DNA of 64,000 nt from Rhodopirellula sp. (GTDB lineage Bacteria > Planctomycetota > Planctomycetia > Pirellulales > Pirellulaceae). The first letter of the stretch is position 1. The number at the start of each line of letters is the position of its first letter. This document shows positions 1 through 10,123 of the stretch, piece after piece. Both the position numbers and the translations under genes were made by a program. The notes beneath the pieces are model-generated. The model made no database searches, was not told the origin of the DNA, and worked only from the letters and a program-made list of their open reading frames with translations. The stretch spans positions 1 to 64,000 of the forward strand of contig NZHC01000119.1 in assembly GCA_002689655.1 (NCBI GenBank). Direction: 5' to 3'.

Positions 1-1
1 G

Positions 2-643
2 GTGATCGATGCGATTCGCATTGAACGTGTGGATGATGACGCATCGATTCCCCTGTTCTCATCTCCGAGTGATTCGCTTGTAATCATCAACCACAATGAG
101 GCGATCGCCGAAGACACGAACCTTGACGGTTCGGTGACCGCCTTGGATGCTCTGTTGGTTATCAACAACATAAGTTCAGGTTTTGTAACCGGAGAGTTCT
201 CATCTGCTGCGACTGCAGAGGTCGCGTTGACAGATGTCAATGCAGACGGCCAAGTAACTACGCTTGACGCACTTATTGTGTTAAACGCGATACAATCGAT
301 GTCTGTCATGGAAGGAGAATCACTGGGTCTGGCACCGGAACAGGTGACTTTGGCACCCACTGCAATGAGACACGGATTCGATTCTGATCAGGTGCTACGA
401 TTTGGTCGTAGCCTTGAGGATCGAGAGTGGGATGCAGAGACAACGATGCCTGCGTTCGAAGATGAATCATTTTCAGATTCAGCCGCCTCAAAATCTCCAT
501 CACTGAGTTCATTATCTGCTGATGCGGTGTTCGGCGGTGCGATGGGTGAGTCGCAAACCAATGCTCTGGAGCCGAATCATCTGGATGACGTGTTCAGCGA
601 CCTTGATGCCAGTTACTTGGTCGACGATGAAGGGAATGCGTGA
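2..643 (+). CDS. Dockerin type I domain protein, C-terminal part (5' end outside window)
   Basis: Two Ca-binding dockerin-like repeats: EDTNLDGSVTALDALLVINNI and TDVNADGQVTTLDALIVLNAI. Confidence 0.7.
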   Translation: MIDAIRIERVDDDASIPLFSSPSDSLVIINHNEAIAEDTNLDGSVTALDALLVINNISSGFVTGEFSSAATAEVALTDVNADGQVTTLDALIVLNAIQSMSVMEGESLGLAPEQVTLAPTAMRHGFDSDQVLRFGRSLEDREWDAETTMPAFEDESFSDSAASKSPSLSSLSADAVFGGAMGESQTNALEPNHLDDVFSDLDASYLVDDEGNA

Positions 644-790
644 GTTGGTTAAGATTCAACTGCCTCGACTCCGGATGTAGTCTTTCCATGGTCGCGACCA
701 AAACACGATCGGATTCGGCGTTCGAGACTGCTCGTTATTGTTTCCAGTCAGCTTCGATAAGGAATTGGTTGCGCATTGAGCATCAACTGC

Positions 791-2281
791 TCATTGGTGA
801 GTATTATCGATGGGGTTATTCGTTGTCTCGAGGTTCTGGCTAGACATTGTGCGGCGATTCCATCGTTGGCCGATCCCAACCAGAACAGCAACGAGCATGG
901 CAACGGTGATCGCTGTGACTGGAAGTGGCACTCGTTCCAAAACCAGTAGTGGCATCGCTACTGTGATCATACCCCCACCGATGAAAGGGGAAGAGAGGGG
1001 TGCCGCCAAGGCGTAATCTTCTGCAGCACCTGACTCAAGTTCCGGATCGACCAATCGCAGTAGCACGAAACCTGTTGCAGTGGTACCGGTCGACATGCCA
1101 TAGTTGATTAGTCCCAATTCAAACCAGTGCTCGACTGGTAACATTCTTCGCGCCAGAACCATGAGGCAGAATCCCGTCCACGCGGCACCGAATATGAACA
1201 AAATAGCGAACGGGATAATGAAGGTGCTTACTGCGGTGATGTTCAATGTGGTGATGGCAGCAACAATCAAAATATCCATCGCTGTCGATGTCAGCCGATT
1301 GATAGTGTCGCGATCGATAACGCTCTCACGGCCGAGTAAATTCAGTGTGGTGCGTACGATCCATCCACCAAAAAGTGTGTAGATGAAGAGAGGAAAGCTA
1401 CCAGCAATGCTTTCAAGGGTCAGTCGTTGTGACAGTTGTTCTTCACCCTTGACTGCTGTGGTTCCTACATCACCAAAGTTCTCGATGAATCCAATGCTTG
1501 AGGTCACGAGACTTTGGAGCCCAAGTCCAATACCGAAGGCGATCGCCAACCACACGACTTGCAATAGCAATGGATCAATTGTTTCCTTGCCAATTCGTGC
1601 ATAGCCGAGTATGGGTCGGCCTGCCGGCGCGGAAGAGAGCTCTTTTGTAGAGCGGTGTTTTTCACTCTCAACGTTTTTACGGTGCGAGTACTTCGGTTCA
1701 ATCCAGCCTCTCCTCACCGCGATGTTGATCCAGAAAATACCTGAGATCAGTCCGTAGAGCAGGCCGCAGGTGGCCATCAGGATTCCAAGATCCAGTCCAC
1801 TCTCGAGTTGAATTGTTGGGTGGTTGAAAACTTGCCCCATCGCAGCAGCGGTACCGTGCCCACCTGCAAAACCAGTCTCGATGAGTGAGCCAAAAGAATG
1901 AGGGACATCAAAAAACGGTTTGATCAACAGTAAGGTTGCGATCAAGCCAATGGCGGTTTCACCGAGCACAATCACCCACACCATCAGCCCTTGCCGTCCC
2001 ACACGTGAAATACTTTTTCGCCAAGGTGCGGGTTTGCGTTCCAGAAGCATTCCGGCGAAGATCACGGCGATCAGGAACCCGGGCCAACCCTTCAGCGTTT
2101 CAACCCACGCAGTGGCGTGTGAGTTCACCGTCCCACTGAAATCCATTTGAGTGATTAGTAGACCAATCATTCCCGCCAGCACCGACGCAGGGATATACAA
2201 CCAGCGGAAGATTGAGAAACTCAGGCGTAATCCAATGCCGAGCACCAGTAGGACGGCTACGAAAATGAAAGCGGAAATCAT
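791..2281 (-). CDS. Sodium/glutamate symporter-like (GltS family) membrane protein
   Basis: Multi-TM protein, N-term LRLSFSIFRWLYIPASVLAGMIGLL, GFAGGHGTAAAMG and LINYGMSTGTTATGFVLLRLVDP motifs typical of the GltS family. Confidence 0.7.
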   Translation of the reverse strand: MISAFIFVAVLLVLGIGLRLSFSIFRWLYIPASVLAGMIGLLITQMDFSGTVNSHATAWVETLKGWPGFLIAVIFAGMLLERKPAPWRKSISRVGRQGLMVWVIVLGETAIGLIATLLLIKPFFDVPHSFGSLIETGFAGGHGTAAAMGQVFNHPTIQLESGLDLGILMATCGLLYGLISGIFWINIAVRRGWIEPKYSHRKNVESEKHRSTKELSSAPAGRPILGYARIGKETIDPLLLQVVWLAIAFGIGLGLQSLVTSSIGFIENFGDVGTTAVKGEEQLSQRLTLESIAGSFPLFIYTLFGGWIVRTTLNLLGRESVIDRDTINRLTSTAMDILIVAAITTLNITAVSTFIIPFAILFIFGAAWTGFCLMVLARRMLPVEHWFELGLINYGMSTGTTATGFVLLRLVDPELESGAAEDYALAAPLSSPFIGGGMITVAMPLLVLERVPLPVTAITVAMLVAVLVGIGQRWNRRTMSSQNLETTNNPIDNTHQ

Positions 2282-2432
2282 GAGATGATCAAGCGAGGGT
2301 GTGTTTGCGATTCAATCACATTCATGTAACGTTTTGCACGGCGAAAATAATGGATTGATTTAATCAGGCTAACAGATTGTTTAGTCAGGTTTTGGAAACC
2401 AAGCCGGTTGTGGTTGGGATTCTATCTCGCGT

Positions 2433-3659
2433 CTAGAGAGACTCAAAATCAATGCTTTCTTTCAAGTCGATGCGCGCATCCATGGCGGGCAATGGGTATT
2501 TCAGGCCTGTGGCACAGTTGAATAGAACGCAAGTTTCATCGGCTGAGATTCTTCCTGATTCCAATTCCTGCTGGTATGCCGCGAGCGTTGCAGCTCCCTC
2601 TGGACACATGAGCATCCCTTCTTTTTTGGAAGCCTCATCTCGGGAAAACAGAATTGCCTCATCGGTTACAGCCGTCGCAAATCCATCGCTTTCACGTACT
2701 GCCCTAAGAATTAAAAAATCTCCGATCGCTGCCGGAACACGAATTCCAGCCGCAACAGTGTGTGCATCATGCCACAGCTCTGCATGCTGCTTGTGCTCGT
2801 CGTAGGCTTTTACAATCGGAGCGCAACCAGTTGCCTGAACGGCCACCATCCTAGGTAAACGGCCGTTGATCCAACCCATTGCTTGGAGTTCTTGAAATGC
2901 TTTCCACATCCCGATCAACCCAGTCCCTCCACCGGTGGGATAGAAAATCACGTCAGGGAGTTCCCAGTTGAATTGGTCTGCCAGTTCGAGACCCATCGTT
3001 TTCTTGCCTTCGATTCGGTACGGCTCTTTGAGTGTGGAGCAATCGAACCATTGGTGGATCTCTTTACCTGCTCCGACCAGCTTTCCGCAGTCATTAATCA
3101 ATCCATTGACTCGCCATACCTTTGCACCCTGCGCGGCGATTTCCCTGACGTTGATTTCTGGTGTGTCGTCTGGGCAGAAAATATAGGTTTCCATTCCCGC
3201 GCGGCTGGCATAAGCGGCCATGGCTGCACCGGCATTCCCATTGGTCGGCATAGCCAGTTTGGTAACACCGAGTTCCTTGGCCATTGAAACCGCCATGCAG
3301 AGGCCGCGTGCTTTGAATGAGCCAGTCGGTAATCGACCCTCATCTTTTACGATCAAACGTCCCTTACCGACTCGCAAACTGTCAAGTTCGATCAAGGGAG
3401 TCATGATCTCGCCAAGGCTCACAATATTGCTGGTTTGGCGTACCGGCAAGAATTCCCTATATCGCCAGAGGTCTGCCGAACGGGATTGCAGTTCGTCTTT
3501 ACTCACAGCTTTTGATATTCCCTGCAAGTCGTATCGTACGATGAGCGGACTTCCAACTTCGGACAATCCATGCAACTGGTCCGCTGCATAATGATTTTCT
3601 GTCTTGCCGCATTCCAGGTGTGTGACAAAAGTCGGTCGGTCGGTGTTAGTGTTTTGCAT
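2433..3659 (-). CDS. thrC: Threonine synthase-like PLP-dependent enzyme
   Basis: PLP lysine motif PTGSFKARG, MPTNGNAGAAMAAYA, FYPTGGGTGLIGMWKA; start placed at MQNTNTDRP. Confidence 0.75.
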   Translation of the reverse strand: MQNTNTDRPTFVTHLECGKTENHYAADQLHGLSEVGSPLIVRYDLQGISKAVSKDELQSRSADLWRYREFLPVRQTSNIVSLGEIMTPLIELDSLRVGKGRLIVKDEGRLPTGSFKARGLCMAVSMAKELGVTKLAMPTNGNAGAAMAAYASRAGMETYIFCPDDTPEINVREIAAQGAKVWRVNGLINDCGKLVGAGKEIHQWFDCSTLKEPYRIEGKKTMGLELADQFNWELPDVIFYPTGGGTGLIGMWKAFQELQAMGWINGRLPRMVAVQATGCAPIVKAYDEHKQHAELWHDAHTVAAGIRVPAAIGDFLILRAVRESDGFATAVTDEAILFSRDEASKKEGMLMCPEGAATLAAYQQELESGRISADETCVLFNCATGLKYPLPAMDARIDLKESIDFESL

Positions 3660-3771
3660 CGCCAAATTTCTGAAGTTGTCGAGTTTGCTGATTTGCTTGC
3701 TGGTTGAACACCAAAGCACGTGCTGTTGGGAAGCCAACAGCATGAGATTCAATTTGATACTACCTGGCGTC

Positions 3772-5232
3772 TCACATGGATTCGCGCACGCGTTTCTGCT
3801 CGTTCAAAGCATAATCGACCAAACGGTCGGCGAATGGCTCGAATACTTTGATAGGGTCTTTTTCCAGAGACTCTACCAAGTACTCCAGCTTGACCACGTC
3901 ACCAAGTGTCGTGAAGTGCGGTCCGATGCCAGTGAATCCAAAGCCATGTTGTTCCAATGCTTCACATGCATCCGGGGTACCTGGGTTTTCCAGTGGCAAC
4001 TCCACAACGAGCGCTTCCACGTGTGACAGTTCGATAAGCTCCCTTGCAGCCCGCCGAATATTTTGGACGGTATCTTGACCAAGCGTTGTCACATGGATTG
4101 CTGCAAAGTGTGCCCGAGGGTTTACCTTGATGGAAAGCGTTCCGTGTGCCTGATTCGCAGGGGCGGCGGTACCGAATTGAACAGGGCATCCGAGGTTTTC
4201 GTAGATTTCAGAAACGATTTGTTGATGTCGCTCTGCAATGAAAATTTTTCGTTCTGCAGGTTCTCTGACCCAATGAAAATAAATCACGCAGCTAACACGT
4301 TGCGAAAGTTCCTTGGCGATGCCCGCAAACGACTCATTCTTTGGTGAGACACCCAAGCCAACGCCACAGATGTGGCCGCCATGGTGGGCATTTGATTTTT
4401 GAGTGTAGATATGGACCGTCACAGAATCGGCATACCAGCCTGCAAGCCCGATGTGCTGAGCTTCTTTGTCCAACGCATCCTTCATTTGGTTCAGCAGACC
4501 TCTGCCGCGATGCCGGGGATCAACCGCTGCCTGGCCGACTTCTGCCACTGGGCCTGCATCATTGAATTCCAAAGCACAATGACCTGCCAAGTGACCTTCT
4601 TGATCTGCGGCAATAATCGATAACACTTTGCCATTGGCATGCTGAGTCGCAACACGTTCAGGGTAATACAGGTCTTCATTGAAGTATGTATTACCATAGA
4701 TGCGGTAAATCAATTGTGAGATTTGCAACGCTTCTTCGGGGCGTGATTTTCGAACGACATAGTCTTGTTCAGGTGCAAGTGGCTCATCGTTGCTGAGTTG
4801 TTTCGAGTCATTGTCTTGGACAGATTTGTCATGGAGCCATTTAATCAAATGCAGAGCCTTTCCATTTGGACCCAAGGCGGACCAATGCATTTCATCCAGA
4901 ATTCCTGTCTTGATTGCATTTCGCAGGCTCGGCAGGTCGATGGGGCCCTGACTCAATTCTGCCTCTAGTTTCTTGATGTCTTGTGGCGCGCCATCGTCGC
5001 GGATGGTGAGTTCAAATTTTCCGTTCGACTCATGGACTTTGATGATAACTGCGCCCTGTTCCCCATTGGGATAGGCGTGATCAACAGTGTGGGTGATCAA
5101 TTCACCGACTAATTTCTCCAACCCGATAACCGTTGCGGTGGGAAGACCAACTTCATTGAGCGTAGAACGAATGAAGGCTTGAACGCTGTGCAGCAAAGGT
5201 GCGTCATTGGAGAGGTGTAATTCCATTTCCAT
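3772..5232 (-). CDS. Fusion protein: N-terminal RsbW/HATPase_c_2-like ATP-binding domain plus GNAT acetyltransferase domain
   Basis: GLEKLVGELITHTVDHAYPNG...FELTIRDDGAPQD (N/G1-box-like) followed by GNAT-like AEVGQAAVDPRHRGRGLLNQMKDALDKEA. Confidence 0.65.
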   Translation of the reverse strand: MEMELHLSNDAPLLHSVQAFIRSTLNEVGLPTATVIGLEKLVGELITHTVDHAYPNGEQGAVIIKVHESNGKFELTIRDDGAPQDIKKLEAELSQGPIDLPSLRNAIKTGILDEMHWSALGPNGKALHLIKWLHDKSVQDNDSKQLSNDEPLAPEQDYVVRKSRPEEALQISQLIYRIYGNTYFNEDLYYPERVATQHANGKVLSIIAADQEGHLAGHCALEFNDAGPVAEVGQAAVDPRHRGRGLLNQMKDALDKEAQHIGLAGWYADSVTVHIYTQKSNAHHGGHICGVGLGVSPKNESFAGIAKELSQRVSCVIYFHWVREPAERKIFIAERHQQIVSEIYENLGCPVQFGTAAPANQAHGTLSIKVNPRAHFAAIHVTTLGQDTVQNIRRAARELIELSHVEALVVELPLENPGTPDACEALEQHGFGFTGIGPHFTTLGDVVKLEYLVESLEKDPIKVFEPFADRLVDYALNEQKRVRESM

Positions 5233-5561
5233 GGGGAAAATACCGTCTAACAAGGGGCTTGGGCAAACAGGTGGATTTAGTGATTCCAGTGTGGGAAGTT
5301 CTTTCGCAGTAGATTACTCTTCTTCGCCTGTGGTGGGAATTCAGCTGAAAAAAGGAAAGTGTCCAGACTGAATATGTAGGGCTGTCGTGCTTAGAAATCC
5401 CAAGTATAGTGAATCTAAAATCTAAATAATTGCTGGTACTTGTGGCGAATATTCTGCTTCGGTCTTCTCCCAACATGAAAGAAGGTGTTGTTTGGTATTG
5501 GACTGCTGTCGGCAATTTCAGTGCCCGTTTGCGTAAATGTTAACGGAATGTCTGCTAAATT

Positions 5562-6086
5562 ATGCAGAGCCCGATCAATTTGATGAATGTGTTTGAAGAC
5601 ACTGGTGAGGCTTTCATGCTCTATGACCACACACAGTCTGCGCCGTTGTATCTGCTCCTGTTGATGATTGGGGTTGGTACGTTGGCGGGCGCGGCTTTTA
5701 CAAACGTTAACGTTGCGCAAGTAGCGATGTACTGGAGCGGGGCTTTGATGCTGCTTCTGGCGTTTTGCTTTCGTGATTTGACGGTATGCGATGAGGGTAA
5801 TGATTTGCTAATTGCATTCGGACCCTTGTCGTTATTCAAACGCCGCTTGCAGTACAGCGAGCTCGAAAAAGTAGAGCAAGCCAGATCCACGCTCATGGAC
5901 GGTTGGGGCATTCATATGAGCCCGAGTGGAGGATGGGTTTGGAATCTGTGGGGATACGACTGTGTGGATGTTTGGTATCGGCAAGGCCGAAAACTCAGGA
6001 TTGGTACTGATGATGCAGTTGCTCTGGCTGCCTTCTTGGAGACAAAGATCATTCCTGCAGATGACGAGTGTCAAGACAGCAATTAA
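5562..6086 (+). CDS. Hypothetical membrane protein (two predicted TM segments, PH-like soluble region)
   Basis: Hydrophobic stretches APLYLLLLMIGVGTLAGAAF and YWSGALMLLLAFCF; stop overlaps the next start (TAATG). Confidence 0.5.
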   Translation: MQSPINLMNVFEDTGEAFMLYDHTQSAPLYLLLLMIGVGTLAGAAFTNVNVAQVAMYWSGALMLLLAFCFRDLTVCDEGNDLLIAFGPLSLFKRRLQYSELEKVEQARSTLMDGWGIHMSPSGGWVWNLWGYDCVDVWYRQGRKLRIGTDDAVALAAFLETKIIPADDECQDSN

Positions 6087-6490
6087 TGTTTAGTTTTGAG
6101 TATCTACCGGATCGATATGCGGTTTGTCGCCTCGCACCCGATGCCTCGCTACCACAGTGGGCGCTGCAAAACGATTCGGGTAAACAACAGTTTGTGTCGT
6201 TGAACTGGACCCCAGATGAATTATCCGTTGTGTGTCGTGAATCTATCGTTCCTGACCATGTGGAATCAGAGACCGATTGGAGATGCATGCGCGTCGCAGG
6301 AAAGCTCGATTTCTCATTAGTTGGAATTCTCGCGCGGATTACAAAATGTCTAGCAGATGCACACATCAGCGTCTTCGCGGTATCTACGTTTGATACAGAT
6401 TACTTGCTGGTCAAAAGTTCACAGTGGCCACAGACACTCAAAACGTTGTCGGAAGCAGGTTGCAATGTGTATCCCTTAGAAGATGGGTGA
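6086..6490 (+). CDS. ACT domain-containing protein (CASTOR/YbaK-like ACT)
   Basis: MRVAGKLDFSLVGILARITKCLADAHISVFAVSTFDTDYLLVK is typical of a C-terminal ACT domain; translationally coupled to the upstream ORF. Confidence 0.65.
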   Translation: MFSFEYLPDRYAVCRLAPDASLPQWALQNDSGKQQFVSLNWTPDELSVVCRESIVPDHVESETDWRCMRVAGKLDFSLVGILARITKCLADAHISVFAVSTFDTDYLLVKSSQWPQTLKTLSEAGCNVYPLEDG

Positions 6491-6599
6491 AGCGCAAGAA
6501 TCGATCTTGTAGTATTCACTTGCGGTTATCCGTGCGGTGTCATCGATCGGTTAGATGACAACCGTTCGTGATCGATGCGCAATCCGACTGACTTGAGTA

Positions 6600-7649
6600 T
6601 CACATGAGCCCGAGTACGATCTTCAGCAACGTCGACAGTATTGAGAGTGCTACCATCAAGACGACAAGGCGGAACAGAATGGGTTGAATCCATCTCAGTT
6701 TCATCGCCATCGATGTCCCAGCTTCATCTGAAATGTGTTGAAAGCCCTGCTCAAGTGTTCCCGAATGCTCTGCAGTTGTGATTGTGGTTTGAGTCTGAGC
6801 GGACAGGAACCTGACCCTCCGGAATGCTTCCGCCATGGTTTGCTGATTCTCGATTGCGATCGCGGCCTTCTCTAGATCTATTCGCGCGGCGCGATTATTG
6901 ACCGTCTCGGCTGCCAAGCGGATCATGAATTCGACTCGGTGCTCCCCGACGGCATACATCATGGACATCACGCGAAAGAATCGGTGCATCGCAATTTCTT
7001 GTTCCAGGGTACCAACCAAGGGTAGCGAGAGTCGAATTTGGTCGATGGAATAACGGATTGGGCTTAGCATGACTAATCCAAGGATCAGAGCAGTCAATGC
7101 CCAGCCGAGGGCTTCCGAGAATGCAAGTTGGATTGCCAGTATCACATCACCGTTCAGCAAGCATATCAGGATGCGGAATACTGAACCAGCGACCAAGATA
7201 GCAAGGGGGAGTAGCCATGTTCGGCGTAAGTTGGTTAAGGGTTCGTGGAGTGCTTTGCAGTGTTCGTGCAAAAATTGAAAGACCTCCGCTAGTCGTCCCG
7301 ATTGTTCACCTGCCTGAACAAGAGGTAGATAGAAGCTCGGAAGAAATTCATGGGCTGGGCTGAGTGCTTCTGTAAGAGTGCCGCCTTGCTGGACGGTTTC
7401 GACTGCAGCGGTCCAACGCCGGCCAATGGGAGTACGACGCATGGGGCGAATGCATAGTTCCAGACCCTTCTTTACATCAGCGACTGTCTTCATGCAGACA
7501 CCAAAGTTGCGTGAGAATTCAGACAATGATTGATAGTCAGTACTTCGCACGCAGAGATACAATCCCCGGGTGCCTTTTTTGCCAATGCTGTGTAGCCACG
7601 CTAGGAGTTCTGCGTATCCATTCGGCGTGCGATCAGATGGGGTTGGCAT
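6600..7649 (-). CDS. Type II secretion system F / PilC-like domain protein
   Basis: FLPSFYLPLVQAGEQSGRLAEVFQFLHEHC and TTITTAEHSGTLEQGFQHISDEAGTSMAMKLRWIQPILFRLVVLMVALSILSTLLKIVLGLM match the GspF fold pattern. Confidence 0.7.
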   Translation of the reverse strand: MPTPSDRTPNGYAELLAWLHSIGKKGTRGLYLCVRSTDYQSLSEFSRNFGVCMKTVADVKKGLELCIRPMRRTPIGRRWTAAVETVQQGGTLTEALSPAHEFLPSFYLPLVQAGEQSGRLAEVFQFLHEHCKALHEPLTNLRRTWLLPLAILVAGSVFRILICLLNGDVILAIQLAFSEALGWALTALILGLVMLSPIRYSIDQIRLSLPLVGTLEQEIAMHRFFRVMSMMYAVGEHRVEFMIRLAAETVNNRAARIDLEKAAIAIENQQTMAEAFRRVRFLSAQTQTTITTAEHSGTLEQGFQHISDEAGTSMAMKLRWIQPILFRLVVLMVALSILSTLLKIVLGLM

Positions 7650-7858
7650 GTAAGAAAGTAATTGCGATGTAGATGTAGTTGAGAGTCAGTGTTGAGGGCT
7701 CACAGTCGACAAACTATGGTAATCTCTGGAGATGTTCTGTTGAATCTACTCTTGGGGTAATGGCCCTCCGGATTTACTCACGATTCTTGTGACTGGCAAC
7801 ATACGCATCACCACGCGCGAAAGATAAGGTAATCGAAATCAGGTTTTTTTTAATCCCG

Positions 7859-10120
7859 TTGCTCTTTTTTGTCTTGGCTCATCCGTCAGCGGTATCCGCT
7901 GAGCGAGATGGTAGTGGTAGAGTTTTGTCATTGTTGAAAGCTCATTGTGCAGATTGCCATGGGCAAACGGAACCTGAGGCGACCCTATGCTTTGACGATC
8001 TGCGAACTGACTTTGGTGCCGGAAATCCAGCGGACGGAAGTTTCGTCGAGACGTGGCAACGTATCCACGAGCAAATAACGCTGGGGGCCATGCCACCTGA
8101 AGGTGCCTCGCAGCTATCCGCGGTGGAAGTCGAGCAGGTAACCGAGTGGATTACTCGGCAGCTGCGTAAGGTTAGTCAGACGCCGGACGTTTGGCACAAG
8201 CTGAAGTCGCCTCAGTTTGGCAATTACGTTAGCCATGAAAAACTTTTTGATGGGTCGCACCGTGGTCCAGCCTCGTCGCCACCGCGTTTATGGCGTTTGA
8301 GTCCCTATGTCTACGATGAATTTATAAATGGGTTCGGTCGCCATTTACGCGAAGTCACTGCGATGCATCAACCCTTTGCACTCGATACTTCACGAGGTGA
8401 GATTGCTGATTTTTCTGCACAGCAGGTTGCCGGTGAGGCCACCTTGCAGTTGCTAATGATGAATTGCCGGACGCTAGCAGAGTATCAAACCACTGGTGTA
8501 GTGTTTCGCGATCATGAAGGTAAAGTCAGGAATGCAAAAAGAACACCAGTGGAATTCGAGCCCATTTTGCAAGCTGAAGGTAGGCCCACGGATGAAATGA
8601 TTCGAGCGGCGATTGCGTTTGAATTTGCATTGTTGCTGGAACAGGATCCCAATGAAGCAGAATATAAGTTGCTAAGTGGGTTCTTCCGAAGGGCTGCCAA
8701 AGTTGGGGGAAACATCAAGGCACTGCAGACAATGTTGCAAGCCATCCTGATGAAGCCTGAGGCTGTGTATCGGATGGAAATTGGGTTGGGCGCGGAAGAT
8801 GTTCATGGTCGACGTCGGCTTTCCCCGACGGAGCTTGCTTTTGCGATTGCTCGTGCACTGATGGATACAGGCCCCAGTGAAATTGAAGTGGTAGCCAGAG
8901 ACGGTGAAACGAAAGTCGATTTACTGAATCTCGCTTTGAGTGGAGAGCTCGAGGAAACAGTAGACATACAGCGTGTTGTTCGGCAGATACTCGATAACAA
9001 CAATATGGCGACGGCTGACTACCGAATGTTCACTCAGGCTCATGGCATCCGAAATACGCGTACCTTGCGGTTCTTTCGCGAATTTTTTGGGTATCACCAT
9101 GCTCCTAATGTATTCAAGGATGCAAAGCGGATTGGGTTTGGTGATCGCTATCTGACTCAGCGAATGGTAGACGATGCAGATCAACTGGTCATGCATATCT
9201 TTGACCGGGACCGCGATGTCCTGAACCAGTTGTTGACTACGGATGAGTACTTTGTGGCTTATCTGGGATCATTCGATCACATCCAGAAAGATTTGCATTA
9301 CATCAAGACGAATAAAAATGACGCCAATTTTGAATTCAATACCAAGTACCTGCAGCGGTCGGAAGCTGCGGGGCGTCACCCGATCCCAATCGAAGGCCCA
9401 AGTTCACGGCAGTACGTAGACTTCTATAATCTCGATCACACTACATGGGACTATCCGGTTCAACAGCCGTTTAAGATGCCAGTTGGTCAGCGAGCCGGTA
9501 TTCTGACGCATCCGGCATGGTTGATATCCTGGAGTGGAAACTTTGATAACGACCCTATTCGTCGTGGCAAGTGGATTCGCGAGCATTTGTTAGCTGACAC
9601 CATGCCTGATATTCCACTTGATGTGAATGCTGTTGTTCCGGAACACCGAGATCAATCGCTTCGTGAGCGGTTACGCGTGACAAGAGACGAGTACTGCTGG
9701 AAGTGTCATCAGAAAATGGACCCTTTGGGTTTTCCATTCGAGCAGTTTGATGACTTTGGTCGACATCGAGACCAAGAGGTGTTGGGTGAGTTATTGACCA
9801 TTTTTCCCGAGCGTCACAGAGATGCACGAGTTACTGACATTGACACTCGTGGGCACATCAGCAACAGCGGTGATCGTCAATTAGACGGAGATGTAAATGA
9901 CGCGTTTGAATTGGTACAGCGACTGGGGAAATCAGAGCGTGTTCGTCAGTCTTTCGTGCGTCACGCGTTTCGCTTTTGGTTGGGCCGCAACGAAACGTTG
10001 GTTGATTCCCCCACCTTGATGGCAGCTGATCAAGCGTATGTCAAACATGGTGGCAGTATGAAGGCAATGATCGCTTCGCTGTTGTCATCAGATTCTTTCC
10101 TGTATCGAAAAACAAAATAA
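7859..10120 (+). CDS. DUF1592/DUF1588/DUF1585-type planctomycete cytochrome C-like protein
   Basis: Two CxxCH motifs (CADCHGQ, CWKCHQKMDPLGFPFEQFD), DIPLDVNAV, HAFRFWLGRNE; start uncertain (no upstream in-frame ATG; TTG at 7859). Confidence 0.85.
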   Translation: MLFFVLAHPSAVSAERDGSGRVLSLLKAHCADCHGQTEPEATLCFDDLRTDFGAGNPADGSFVETWQRIHEQITLGAMPPEGASQLSAVEVEQVTEWITRQLRKVSQTPDVWHKLKSPQFGNYVSHEKLFDGSHRGPASSPPRLWRLSPYVYDEFINGFGRHLREVTAMHQPFALDTSRGEIADFSAQQVAGEATLQLLMMNCRTLAEYQTTGVVFRDHEGKVRNAKRTPVEFEPILQAEGRPTDEMIRAAIAFEFALLLEQDPNEAEYKLLSGFFRRAAKVGGNIKALQTMLQAILMKPEAVYRMEIGLGAEDVHGRRRLSPTELAFAIARALMDTGPSEIEVVARDGETKVDLLNLALSGELEETVDIQRVVRQILDNNNMATADYRMFTQAHGIRNTRTLRFFREFFGYHHAPNVFKDAKRIGFGDRYLTQRMVDDADQLVMHIFDRDRDVLNQLLTTDEYFVAYLGSFDHIQKDLHYIKTNKNDANFEFNTKYLQRSEAAGRHPIPIEGPSSRQYVDFYNLDHTTWDYPVQQPFKMPVGQRAGILTHPAWLISWSGNFDNDPIRRGKWIREHLLADTMPDIPLDVNAVVPEHRDQSLRERLRVTRDEYCWKCHQKMDPLGFPFEQFDDFGRHRDQEVLGELLTIFPERHRDARVTDIDTRGHISNSGDRQLDGDVNDAFELVQRLGKSERVRQSFVRHAFRFWLGRNETLVDSPTLMAADQAYVKHGGSMKAMIASLLSSDSFLYRKTK

Positions 10121-10123
10121 GAC

